Shown here one piece after another: positions 26,613-33,452 of a DNA stretch of 64,000 nt (position 1 is its first letter; each line of letters begins with the position of its first letter). The stretch lies in the NCBI GenBank assembly GCA_036012865.1, contig DASCQC010000010.1, positions 1-64,000 on the forward strand. Reading direction: 5' to 3'. A model generated the notes under the pieces. It saw only the letters and a list, made by a program, of their open reading frames with translations. It was not told the origin of the DNA and searched no databases. The translations under genes and the position numbers were made by a program. Source of the stretch: DASCQC01 sp036012865. Its GTDB lineage: Bacteria; Pseudomonadota; Gammaproteobacteria; Comchoanobacterales; Comchoanobacteraceae.

Positions 26613-27962
26613 ATGGGTATAAGGGAACACCTACATAACCCTCAAACATATATGGATGCGTTTGAGAGGATATATGATGCATGGATAGGCACATATAAAC
26701 TGCATAAAGCTGTCAAAAATGACGTCTTTGTTCGTGAACTGTTATTCAAGAAAGAAGAATTTACTCAAACCTTAGCTGACTCTATTAAAAATGAAAGTTT
26801 TCAGTTTTCTCCATTACAGCTTAAAAAGGTAAAAATCCGTGATAAATATCGCGATAATTATCCATTAACTTTTGTTGATTTTCTTGTTCAGACTGTTTTA
26901 TGTGATTATTTGATGATTTATTTAGAGCCTAAATTATCAGATAACCTTTATAGTTTTCGAAAATCCAAATCGCGCTATAATGTTTTTAAAGATATTATTC
27001 AATATTTCCGACAGCATTATAAGATCGTTGGGGATAAAAAGCAGCTTGATTTATATTGCTATCAAGCAGATATCGCTAATTATGTGGAATCAATTCCTGT
27101 GGATGAATCAGCCATAATATGGGATATGTTAGAGTTTTATTTTATTGAAATGGACTTGGAAAAAGATGATGCCTATTTACGTTCGCTCTATCGCCATACT
27201 GTTAGGCCACAGTTAATAGATTTAGAAGGAAAAGTTTTTAGAAAAACCATTGGTATTCCTTTTGGTTCACCCATGTCTAACATACTCTATAATTTTTATG
27301 TCCACGAATTAGATTACTACGTTTCGTCAGATTTATCTGTTTTTTATTGTCGATATGCAGATGACCTCATGCTAATCCATCCTGACGCAAAGGTTATTGA
27401 GCATCATGCTGCCTTTATCAAAGATTTTTTAGCTAGCCGAAAATTAAAGATCCATGAGAAAAAAGAAGAGTATACTTATTTAACGATACCTGGACGACCC
27501 TCTACTGATTTTCCTAAGTTTAAACCTGCTCATAAGGTTTCAATTTTAGGGAACTCAATAGCTGCGGAGGGAACTATTAATATCAAAAAAGGCAAGTTGC
27601 CTTTAGTGTTTAATGAATTTAAAAAGGTCATATATAATACCCATAGGCTTAATATAAAAGCTCCACGGAGTGATTTGATCAAAGCGATATGCAGTATCGT
27701 TAATCAAGTTTTGGTAGGCCATAAAACAGATATTGTTAAAAATGAAAAGTTACAAGATACCATCAGAATTATTGATGACCGACAAAATTTAAAACAACTC
27801 GATTACCTTATTGCTTTAGAGATCGCAAAAACTGTTACGGGCATTAAAGGACTTGCGGCTTTTAGACAACTACCTTATAAGGATTTAAGAACTAAATATG
27901 GACTGTGTTCAGCTGTTAGGTTGAAAAATAAAGGAGTTTTATTACATGATCTCAGTATCTGA
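26613..27962 (+). CDS. Reverse transcriptase of an unassigned, island-linked type
   Basis: 449-residue RNA-templated DNA polymerase candidate. Catalytic features are intact: motif A Asp in YQADIANYVESI (D153), motif B GIPFGSPMSNILYNFYV (about 214-230), motif C YCRYADDLMLI (YADD 248-251) and a motif D/E-like VSILGNSI (about 300). NLYSFRKSKSRYNVF (111-125) matches the RT2 region. It is not DGR-type (motif B has SP, not SQ). It lacks a maturase X/HNH part and has no retron-type NAxxH. C-terminal 120 residues are helical and unassigned. The gene overlaps the next one by 17 bp and lies upstream of an array of structured RNAs, so the three probably form one system. No Shine-Dalgarno sequence; probably leaderless. 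Confidence 0.9.
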   Translation: MGIREHLHNPQTYMDAFERIYDAWIGTYKLHKAVKNDVFVRELLFKKEEFTQTLADSIKNESFQFSPLQLKKVKIRDKYRDNYPLTFVDFLVQTVLCDYLMIYLEPKLSDNLYSFRKSKSRYNVFKDIIQYFRQHYKIVGDKKQLDLYCYQADIANYVESIPVDESAIIWDMLEFYFIEMDLEKDDAYLRSLYRHTVRPQLIDLEGKVFRKTIGIPFGSPMSNILYNFYVHELDYYVSSDLSVFYCRYADDLMLIHPDAKVIEHHAAFIKDFLASRKLKIHEKKEEYTYLTIPGRPSTDFPKFKPAHKVSILGNSIAAEGTINIKKGKLPLVFNEFKKVIYNTHRLNIKAPRSDLIKAICSIVNQVLVGHKTDIVKNEKLQDTIRIIDDRQNLKQLDYLIALEIAKTVTGIKGLAAFRQLPYKDLRTKYGLCSAVRLKNKGVLLHDLSI

Positions 27963-29952
27963 ATATTTAACCTATTTGTCCAAAACAAAACATAACTTCT
28001 ATTCAGTTGGGAATGCTCTACTAGGAACTCATGTTTACCAGTATTTATGGTTTAGATTACGTTACTTTTCATTACGTTTAATCATCAATTTGATTTTTTT
28101 TCTAGTTGAGTTTGCCTTTATTCTGGCTTTCTTTTCTTACAAAATAATCTTAGGCTTTATTACCCTAAAACTATGTTTGTCAATCTTTTCACATGGCTAC
28201 TGGGGGTTGCTAGAAAACTTAAGAGAAAAAGTTCGTGAGGTGATTAGAACCCGCAATTACCGAAAGCGAGAAAGAATCGCTAGGCTTAATCAAGCTTGGT
28301 ATCAAATGTCCGTAAGACTAGGGTTATGCATTCTGGTGGTAGCTGCCTTTGCCATATATTATCATAATATGACATCAAGTCAGCCTTTTTCCTCTCTTGA
28401 ACTGTTTTACTTATCGACAATTCTTATACAATTTTCTACTCGGTTGGTCAGTTTAACATTGCATTCTGGAGTGTATGCTTTTAAACGTGTTTTTAGAACA
28501 CCCAATTCAATTATTATAGCACCAGTTGTGGGGATTTTAGCGTTTTTAGCTTTATGGCCAATTGTAGGTGAATATTGCTTGCCAGCCGCAGTTGTCATTG
28601 AGTCCATAGTCAGTTTTGTCGTCACTTTATATTTTATATTGAAAATGTATTCATTAGAAAGAATCAGTTTTAAATACAGTTCTTTGATGCAGTTTCCGGA
28701 TCAGCGGTGTTTTTACTTTATAAAGATTAAAAGAGTCATTGCTTATATGTTTTCTGGGGCTATTATATTTGCTGAAAGTACGGCTATAGTGATCCTGATT
28801 AGTTTCATAAATACTAGTATTGATTTGAGTGATATTTATTGTATTATCCCTCTCATCATGGCTTGTTCAACTTGGCCAAGGCTGTTGTATTTTGATTATA
28901 AGAAATTTGCTGACCCAATTTTTCGAACATTAACTGAAAAATATAATCAAATGATATATTTATACAATATGATTTTTTCAGGGGTTATTCTTGCACTCTC
29001 AACCTTGGTGCTATGGGTCTTTGGAGCAGAAATCAGTTCTTCGTTACTGCTATCACTGTATTGCTTTTTCTTCACTCGATCTCTTTTGAGTATGAAACAA
29101 ATTGAATTGTTTTCTAATCACTACCATCATAAAATAATCGGTTATTCATTTGTTTATTTTATTCTAACAGCACTGGCTTTAACGTTGGTTCCAAAGGTTT
29201 CAACAATGTGGCTAGTCATTTCATTTTTGCAGTTTGCTCATTTTCTTATGCTGGGTGATCTGTCCATTGTTCGTGATGATCATCACGATAGTCGATATTT
29301 ACACACCAATATCAATAAAGCCCTTTGCAATAAGAACTTACGATATATTTTTAAGATTAAATTTATAAGATCATTAAGACTACATGAAATCCAAGAGTTA
29401 ACGACTATGATGAATTTATCGAAAAGATACCCAGGTAGAACTATTATTATGAACGAATATACAATTTTACATTTTTCGAGTGAAAAAGATGCAGTGGATT
29501 TAAATCGGCTCAATAAGGAAAGTCATGGGTTAGTCTTTAGACTGAATGTTTTTACCCTTACTGAAAAATCAAGAAAAATTGATATTGCTAGGTTTTTACA
29601 GTTAGCTAAATGCTCGTTTATTTACAAACAATGTAAAGAGTCGGCGATTAGTCAATTTAAAGAATATTACCCCACAGGTATTGTGTTAGATTTTAAAAAC
29701 CCTGAAGATAAAAAAAACCTTGAAAAAATAGCCGCAATGAATGTATTTGGTTCATTTATGACCTTTTTAAGGCACCCACTCATGGCTATTCAAATCAGTC
29801 CATATTACGTATCCGCTATTGTTAGCCCAGATGTGGAAATCATTTTCATTATTCCTAAAAGCAAAGAATATCGGTTCAACCCATTACAATGGAACCGTTA
29901 TGTTTACTCCTTTAACGTTATTCATTCCATTAATGAGTATTTAAAATATTAA
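27946..29952 (+). CDS. Twelve-TM flippase-like membrane protein with soluble C-terminal domain
   Basis: 668 residues. About twelve hydrophobic segments lie between residues 40 and 440 (for example 45-62, 125-143, 188-206, 268-290, 345-366, 420-438), with a charged cytoplasmic loop at 90-118 (REKVREVIRTRNYRKRERIARL). This layout resembles the MOP superfamily (Wzx/MATE), but I see no diagnostic motif. Residues 445-668 form a soluble domain of unknown fold (SLRLHEIQELTTMM, FHF-type strands, and a final NRYVYSFNVIHSINEYL). Translation is coupled to the reverse transcriptase by a 17-bp overlap, with AAAGGAG upstream of the ATG. I infer a functional partner: a membrane effector or an exporter for the reverse-transcribed product. 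Confidence 0.8.
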   Translation: MISVSEYLTYLSKTKHNFYSVGNALLGTHVYQYLWFRLRYFSLRLIINLIFFLVEFAFILAFFSYKIILGFITLKLCLSIFSHGYWGLLENLREKVREVIRTRNYRKRERIARLNQAWYQMSVRLGLCILVVAAFAIYYHNMTSSQPFSSLELFYLSTILIQFSTRLVSLTLHSGVYAFKRVFRTPNSIIIAPVVGILAFLALWPIVGEYCLPAAVVIESIVSFVVTLYFILKMYSLERISFKYSSLMQFPDQRCFYFIKIKRVIAYMFSGAIIFAESTAIVILISFINTSIDLSDIYCIIPLIMACSTWPRLLYFDYKKFADPIFRTLTEKYNQMIYLYNMIFSGVILALSTLVLWVFGAEISSSLLLSLYCFFFTRSLLSMKQIELFSNHYHHKIIGYSFVYFILTALALTLVPKVSTMWLVISFLQFAHFLMLGDLSIVRDDHHDSRYLHTNINKALCNKNLRYIFKIKFIRSLRLHEIQELTTMMNLSKRYPGRTIIMNEYTILHFSSEKDAVDLNRLNKESHGLVFRLNVFTLTEKSRKIDIARFLQLAKCSFIYKQCKESAISQFKEYYPTGIVLDFKNPEDKKNLEKIAAMNVFGSFMTFLRHPLMAIQISPYYVSAIVSPDVEIIFIIPKSKEYRFNPLQWNRYVYSFNVIHSINEYLKY

Positions 29953-30151
29953 AATAATTTTGCATAAAATTTTATGTTGCGAAGGTTTGTGTTCAGTTGA
30001 TAACATATTCTATACTAGAACCTTTTGATTAATATCAAGATTTGTGACGCGGGTGTTAATTTATTCAAGTGAACAATCAAAAAAGACTTTCGCTGATTTT
30101 AAATCAGGTATTGTTCAGAAAAATAGACTATAATTCTTGATAAGAAAACTA

Positions 30152-30157
30152 TATATT
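30152..30157 (+). promoter_or_regulatory. -10 box of structured RNA 1
   Basis: TATATT followed by CTG, at the same place relative to the first hairpin as the boxes of RNA 2 and RNA 4 (TATAAT-CTG). The upstream flank ATAAGAAA(A/T)CTA is shared with RNA 3. Confidence 0.5.
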
Positions 30158-30159
30158 CT

Positions 30160-30349
30160 GCCTTACTTTGTGTAAGGCATATGAGTAGCCTTGTATGAGA
30201 CCGTGGTTTAATTGAGGCTATCTATTGGATACTTTGACAAATTAACGTCAGGGTCAAGAACGATACCACCTATTTGAGCTGTTTGACCAGCGTAAACGGG
30301 AGGTTCTGATGCTCCTTCGATTTAAAGTAAAGGAGATCTTCAAAATGAG
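30160..30349 (+). ncRNA. Structured RNA 1 (subtype I) with hairpin segment A
   Basis: Hairpin 1: GCCTTAC (30160-30166) pairs with GTAAGGC (30172-30178). After 7 nt, stem 2: TAGCCT (30186-30191) pairs with AGGCTA (30215-30220) around a 23-nt loop holding ATGAGACCGTGGTTTAAT. The same two-stem layout, spacing and loop motif recur in RNAs 2-4 with different but still pairing stem bases, which is covariation evidence for a real RNA. Segment A (30232-30349) follows and itself folds into a 56-nt imperfect hairpin (30254-30309; AGAAC with GTTCT, GCTG with CAGC). A conserved head followed by a long hairpin recalls retron msr-msd RNAs in outline only. The 3' end is unknown. Probably the template or cofactor of the reverse transcriptase; inference. 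Confidence 0.7.
30232..30349 (+). repeat. Inverted repeat A, plus copy (118 bp)
   Basis: Exact reverse complement of 30464-30581 over all 118 bases; I checked block by block. The outer limits are sharp: both neighbours mismatch. It begins 11 nt after stem 2 of RNA 1. Confidence 0.95.
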
Positions 30350-30399
30350 ACATCTATTATCATTTACTATATAAGTTTTTTTAAAAAGAGATTTTTTGG

Positions 30400-30405
30400 T
30401 ATAAT
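30400..30405 (+). promoter_or_regulatory. Extended -10 box of structured RNA 2
   Basis: TGG-TATAAT-CTG immediately before hairpin 1 of RNA 2. The same motif, AGG-TATAAT-CTG, precedes RNA 4, and TGG-TATACT precedes the reverse transcriptase gene. Confidence 0.6.
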
Positions 30406-30463
30406 CTGTAAACCTAGTTTACAAGTTGGGACCTATATGTGGAACTGTGGTTCAATTTTAGGC

Positions 30464-30581
30464 CTCATTTTGAAGATCTCCTTTACTTTAAATCGAAGGA
30501 GCATCAGAACCTCCCGTTTACGCTGGTCAAACAGCTCAAATAGGTGGTATCGTTCTTGACCCTGACGTTAATTTGTCAAAG
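30464..30581 (-). repeat. Inverted repeat A, minus copy (118 bp)
   Basis: Exact reverse complement of 30232-30349. It starts one base after stem 2 of RNA 2. With the plus copy it could form a very long hairpin (114-nt loop) in any read-through transcript, or a cruciform in DNA. Confidence 0.95.
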
Positions 30582-30605
30582 GTCTCATTTACATCATCCT
30601 CGTTG

Positions 30606-30691
30606 TTGATTAAAAACTCTATTTAACTCAAGAGTTTTAGTCGTCTACTAGGCACTATGGCCCACAACAGGGCTGTGCCCACAGACCACTA
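30606..30691 (-). repeat. Inverted repeat C, minus copy (86 bp)
   Basis: Reverse complement of 31080-31165 with one mismatch (85/86). It is joined to the minus copy of A by a 24-nt linker, so on the minus strand C precedes A. Confidence 0.95.
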
Positions 30692-30996
30692 GCTCAACGA
30701 GAATTGATGACATTTCCATATTTCTATATCAAACCCTCTTTTCTTCTTTATTCATGTCTATCTGCTTTTATAGAGCTTTTTCAAAATATTTAACCCAATT
30801 AATCTGTGTCAATATATAATGATGATGCTAGATATCTAACTATTTGTTTGAATTTAACAAAACCTAAAGGTGACTGGTTTGTCATGCTTATAAAATTGTA
30901 ATCTTTTCTTAAAAAAATTCACAACGACTGTCAATCGGTTTTAAAAAACTGAGCATGATAGGTAAAAATGTTCTATAACTATAAATAAGAAATCTA
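30692..30996. other. Non-coding spacer between the two RNA units
   Basis: About 300 bp of AT-rich sequence with stop codons in all frames. I see no ORF with a ribosome site, and no further copy of the two-stem RNA head. A short flank just before RNA 3 (ATAAGAAATCTA) matches the flank before RNA 1. Confidence 0.6.
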
Positions 30997-31002
30997 ATTA
31001 TT
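30997..31002 (+). promoter_or_regulatory. -10-like box of structured RNA 3
   Basis: ATTATT followed by CTACC, aligned with TATATT-CTGCC of RNA 1. Weaker than the others on its own; supported by its conserved position. Confidence 0.4.
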
Positions 31003-31003
31003 C

Positions 31004-31165
31004 TACCTATACATGATGTTAGGTATTTTATGAGCCTTGTGATGAGACTGTGGTTTGGTAAAGGCTTTTATGGGTGAATTAGTGGTCTGTGGGCACAGCC
31101 CTGTTGTGGGCCATAGTGCCTAGTAGACGACTAAAACTCTTGAGTTAAATAGAGCTTTTAATCAA
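31004..31165 (+). ncRNA. Structured RNA 3 (subtype I) with hairpin segment C
   Basis: Hairpin 1: TACCTA (31004-31009) pairs with TAGGTA (31020-31025). Seven nt later, stem 2: AGCCTT (31033-31038) pairs with AAGGCT (31061-31066) around a 22-nt loop with ATGAGACTGTGGTTTGG. Segment C follows and holds a strong 56-nt hairpin (31079-31134): TTAGT with ACTAA, GTCT with AGAC, GGCAC with GTGCC, GCCC with GGGC, loop TGTTGT. RNA 1 has a hairpin of the same length in its unrelated segment A, so the layout of head plus long hairpin is conserved while the hairpin sequence is not. Transcription is inferred from the promoter-like box. Confidence 0.68.
31080..31165 (+). repeat. Inverted repeat C, plus copy (86 bp)
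   Basis: Pairs with 30606-30691 at 85 of 86 positions. It begins 13 nt after stem 2 of RNA 3, just as segment A begins 11 nt after stem 2 of RNA 1. Confidence 0.95.
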
Positions 31166-31223
31166 GTTGAGTATTCACGTTGAGCAATTTCTATTTAGTA
31201 TTTCTTGCCTGAGTGTATGTAGG

Positions 31224-31229
31224 TATAAT
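31224..31229 (+). promoter_or_regulatory. -10 box of structured RNA 4
   Basis: TATAAT followed by CTG and hairpin 1, matching RNA 2 base for base across GGTATAATCTGTAAAC. Confidence 0.6.
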
Positions 31230-31230
31230 C

Positions 31231-31319
31231 TGTAAACTAAGTTTGCATTTTATAAGCCAGTAGATGGAGCTGCGGTTCAATGACTGGTGTCAATGTTTGA
31301 GTCTGAAGCATTGTTTTTT
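31231..31319 (+). ncRNA. Structured RNA 4 (subtype II), short form
   Basis: Hairpin 1: TGTAAAC (31231-31237) pairs with GTTTGCA (31241-31247), with one G-U replacing the pair seen in RNA 2. Stem 2: GCCAGT (31256-31261) pairs with ACTGGT (31283-31288), completely different bases from RNA 2 but still pairing. The 21-nt loop holds ATGGAGCTGCGGTTCAAT. No long segment follows; a CAATG/CATTG stem and six T (31314-31319) look like a terminator, so the RNA would be about 85-90 nt. It may be an empty unit without a captured segment. Confidence 0.68.
31291..31319 (+). terminator. Possible intrinsic terminator of RNA 4
   Basis: CAATG (31291-31295) pairs with CATTG (31309-31313), followed by TTTTTT (31314-31319). 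The stem is only 5 bp, so this is a weak terminator. Confidence 0.4.
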
Positions 31320-31442
31320 AGTTATATTCCTCTGTACCTAACCCTCATTTCTTGTTGATGAATACGACCTCATCATAGTATAAAAAAAGTTGTTATTTCA
31401 TGATGATCTGCCATAATACTTTCACATTAAATTGGAATAATA

Positions 31443-31862
31443 ATGCTTATGTTTAGTCGATTGCTTGTTGTTTTAGCAATAGTAACTTGTTTTGAAGCCT
31501 ACGGTGATGGGCCCATAGCCTGTTGTGAAGAAAACCAGCAAGGTTGTGATCTTCATGGTTTACAAGTGAAAGCTAAAAAAGAAATCCAAGCTCAAATAAT
31601 GTTAGGCAAGATGTATTGGCAAGGTAAGGGTGTTAAACAAAACGATGCTCAAGCTTATGACTGGTTTAAAAAGGCAGCCAATCAAGGCTCTTTAGAGGCC
31701 ATGTATTATCTAGGACAATTGTGTGAGGAGGGTCGAGGAGTTTACCCAGAATCACTTAAATTAAAGGCAGTAAGGTGGTATAAGAAAGCTGCTGATAAGG
31801 GACATAAAAAATCTTACCAGCGAATGAAATATCTAGAAACCCATTTTCCTGAAGAGTTCTAA
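31443..31862 (+). CDS. Small secreted Sel1-repeat protein
   Basis: 139 residues. Residues 1-20 form a signal peptide (MLMFSRLLVVLAIVTCFEAYG), followed by a short Cys-containing segment (IACCEENQQGCDLHG) and two Sel1-like repeats: AQIMLGKMYWQGKGVKQND with YDWFKKAANQG, and AMYYLGQLCEEGRGVYPES with RWYKKAADKG. Sel1 repeats are TPR-like solenoids for protein binding; in Legionella such proteins affect host-cell interaction. Here the protein is probably periplasmic. A promoter (TTGTTA, 16 bp, CATAAT) and GGAATAATA precede ATG 31443, so it is transcribed independently of the upstream RNA array. Confidence 0.8.
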   Translation: MLMFSRLLVVLAIVTCFEAYGDGPIACCEENQQGCDLHGLQVKAKKEIQAQIMLGKMYWQGKGVKQNDAQAYDWFKKAANQGSLEAMYYLGQLCEEGRGVYPESLKLKAVRWYKKAADKGHKKSYQRMKYLETHFPEEF

Positions 31863-31936
31863 ATGACCCAAATATTTTAAGCAATTATTGGAAATATTTG
31901 CTATATAATTATAGAGATCAATCTTAAGAGGTAAAC

Positions 31937-33400
31937 ATGGGTCAACGTAAAATAGATAAAGTCGCTTATGATATGGAAAAAACTCTCATAAAATCGAATA
32001 AAATTACTCGAGGGGTCATGACGAATAAAAGTGTTAACCCTATTCTAAGGGCCTATTATTCTACCGAACAAATCAATTTAATGCACAAAAAGGGTGTGGA
32101 TAAAAGAATGACGTTTGGTATTAATACTTACTACAATTCATTGGTGTTAGGTCTAGAGTATAAAGATGAGAACGGCAAGCTTATTTTACCAAAGATGGCG
32201 CCTAGTCATCCATTACAAGCCTTGGTTGTTCCCGTGATGTCTGAAGTCAAAGATATTACCGGTGAAAAAGATCCCTCCAATCAGCAAAAATATAGCCCAG
32301 GAAGTAAGAAAGGAAAATTAATCCATAAATATGATGAAATTGTGTTAGGTTATGTTGCTGTGGCATGCTCAGCTCACTGTCGGTATTGCTATCGTCTAGA
32401 TTTATTTGATGGATCAACAGGCAAGGGTGTGGTAAAGCCAGAGGAGTTCAGAGATTATGTTATTGACTACAATAAGTCTTTAGAAAAAAATAATCATAAA
32501 GATCCTAAGACAGGTAAACCCCGTTACCCTATTTATGAGGTTTTGTTGTCCGGGGGAGATGCATTAATTTTATCCAATAAAAATTTATACATGTACATGT
32601 CTGCTGCAGCGGAAGCAGGGGTTAAAATTGTACGGTTAGGTTCCAAAGAATTGGCATTTAGACCTTCACGTGTTGATGAGCATATGATTGATATGTTAAA
32701 AACATTCCATAAAAATTACCCTGAGGTTCATGTGCATGTTGTGACACATTTTACCCACCCGGATGAATTCTTGTTAAGAGATACTAAAGGTCAATATATT
32801 AAACATCACAATGGATATGAATGGATTCAGGTGGTTAAGCAGGCGGTTAATTCATTAAGAAGTTTGCATTACGTTAGTTTAGAAAACCAAACACCGATTA
32901 TTTTAAATATTAATGATGATAAGGATATGATTCATTTACTGCATCAAGAGTTAAGGAGAAATAATGTAAAACCCAAATATATTTTTCAATGCAGAAATAT
33001 CAGGGGTCATTCGGCATTTGCCTTGCCTGTAGAGGATGCCTGGAGTATTCATAATGAAGCTATGAAGGGAGTCGCTGATTCATCTAGATCACGTTTTGTG
33101 ATGTCGACAGAGTCAGGTAAGATAGAAGTGATCTCAATGATTAAAGGTTCTGAAGCCTCTCAATATATCAATAAGAAAAGCGTGGGTTTGAAGAATAAAA
33201 AATTAGAGCAACTGGTCAAGGATGGTATTATTGTTTTTAAGGTGCATCGTTCTCCTCATTCTGCGACTACACAGGGAGAACTCATTATTGCCCATGCTAA
33301 CCCTAATGCGTATTGGTTAACGGATTATGAAGATCGTATTATCTTTGATGGAAGAGAAGAGGGCATTAATCGCTTCAAAGGGTTATTAGATTTATTTTAG
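31937..33400 (+). CDS. KamA-family radical SAM protein
   Basis: 487-residue member of the lysine 2,3-aminomutase family. The [4Fe-4S] cluster motif is in VACSAHCRYCYR (about 132-143), and YEVLLSGGDALILSN (about 200) matches the family SGGD motif. The region STESGKIEVISM (about 388) aligns with the PLP-lysine motif of KamA, with its glycine-rich part altered but the Lys kept. The protein is larger than the EpmB type (about 340), so it is not simply the EF-P lysine mutase. True substrate unknown: lysine, glutamate or another amino acid. AGAGG precedes the ATG. It appears monocistronic, followed by about 490 bp with a decayed gene. Confidence 0.82.
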   Translation: MGQRKIDKVAYDMEKTLIKSNKITRGVMTNKSVNPILRAYYSTEQINLMHKKGVDKRMTFGINTYYNSLVLGLEYKDENGKLILPKMAPSHPLQALVVPVMSEVKDITGEKDPSNQQKYSPGSKKGKLIHKYDEIVLGYVAVACSAHCRYCYRLDLFDGSTGKGVVKPEEFRDYVIDYNKSLEKNNHKDPKTGKPRYPIYEVLLSGGDALILSNKNLYMYMSAAAEAGVKIVRLGSKELAFRPSRVDEHMIDMLKTFHKNYPEVHVHVVTHFTHPDEFLLRDTKGQYIKHHNGYEWIQVVKQAVNSLRSLHYVSLENQTPIILNINDDKDMIHLLHQELRRNNVKPKYIFQCRNIRGHSAFALPVEDAWSIHNEAMKGVADSSRSRFVMSTESGKIEVISMIKGSEASQYINKKSVGLKNKKLEQLVKDGIIVFKVHRSPHSATTQGELIIAHANPNAYWLTDYEDRIIFDGREEGINRFKGLLDLF

Positions 33401-33452
33401 AGACGCATTAGCCTCATTGACTGTTAAGTCGGTCATATCCCCTTCAAGAGAT

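Larger units (their letters stand above)
30407..30691 (+). ncRNA. Structured RNA 2 (subtype II) carrying antisense copies of segments A and C
   Basis: Hairpin 1: TGTAAAC (30407-30413) pairs with GTTTACA (30417-30423). Stem 2: CCTA (30432-30435) pairs with TAGG (30459-30462), with a 23-nt loop containing ATGTGGAACTGTGGTTCAAT. The head is followed directly by the reverse complement of A (30464-30581), a 24-nt linker, then the reverse complement of C (30606-30691). If transcribed to the end, this RNA could pair over 118 nt with RNA 1 and over 86 nt with RNA 3. GGCCTCATTT and GGTCTCATTT occur at the left edges of the first segment and of the linker, a hint of repeated insertion. Transcript end not visible. 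Confidence 0.6.

Noticed and set aside
26613..27962. RT as a diversity-generating retroelement
   Set aside because: Motif B reads GIPFGSPMSN (SP, not SQ), and I found no template/variable repeat pair with adenine-biased differences and no Avd-like gene.
30608..30690. tRNA, tmRNA or 6S RNA fragment in segment C because of its GC-rich hairpin
   Set aside because: No T-loop, acceptor stem or CCA, and no match by eye to tmRNA or 6S consensus.
26613..31319. RT as a group II intron or a classical retron
   Set aside because: No maturase or HNH part, no intron domain V-like RNA ends around the gene, and no NAxxH motif. A VTG occurs only near the C-terminus in an unrelated context, and the RNAs lie downstream in several copies rather than one upstream msr-msd.
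29953..31442. CRISPR array
   Set aside because: The repeated heads diverge, are 65-70 nt long and widely spaced, and there are no regular short repeats or cas genes.
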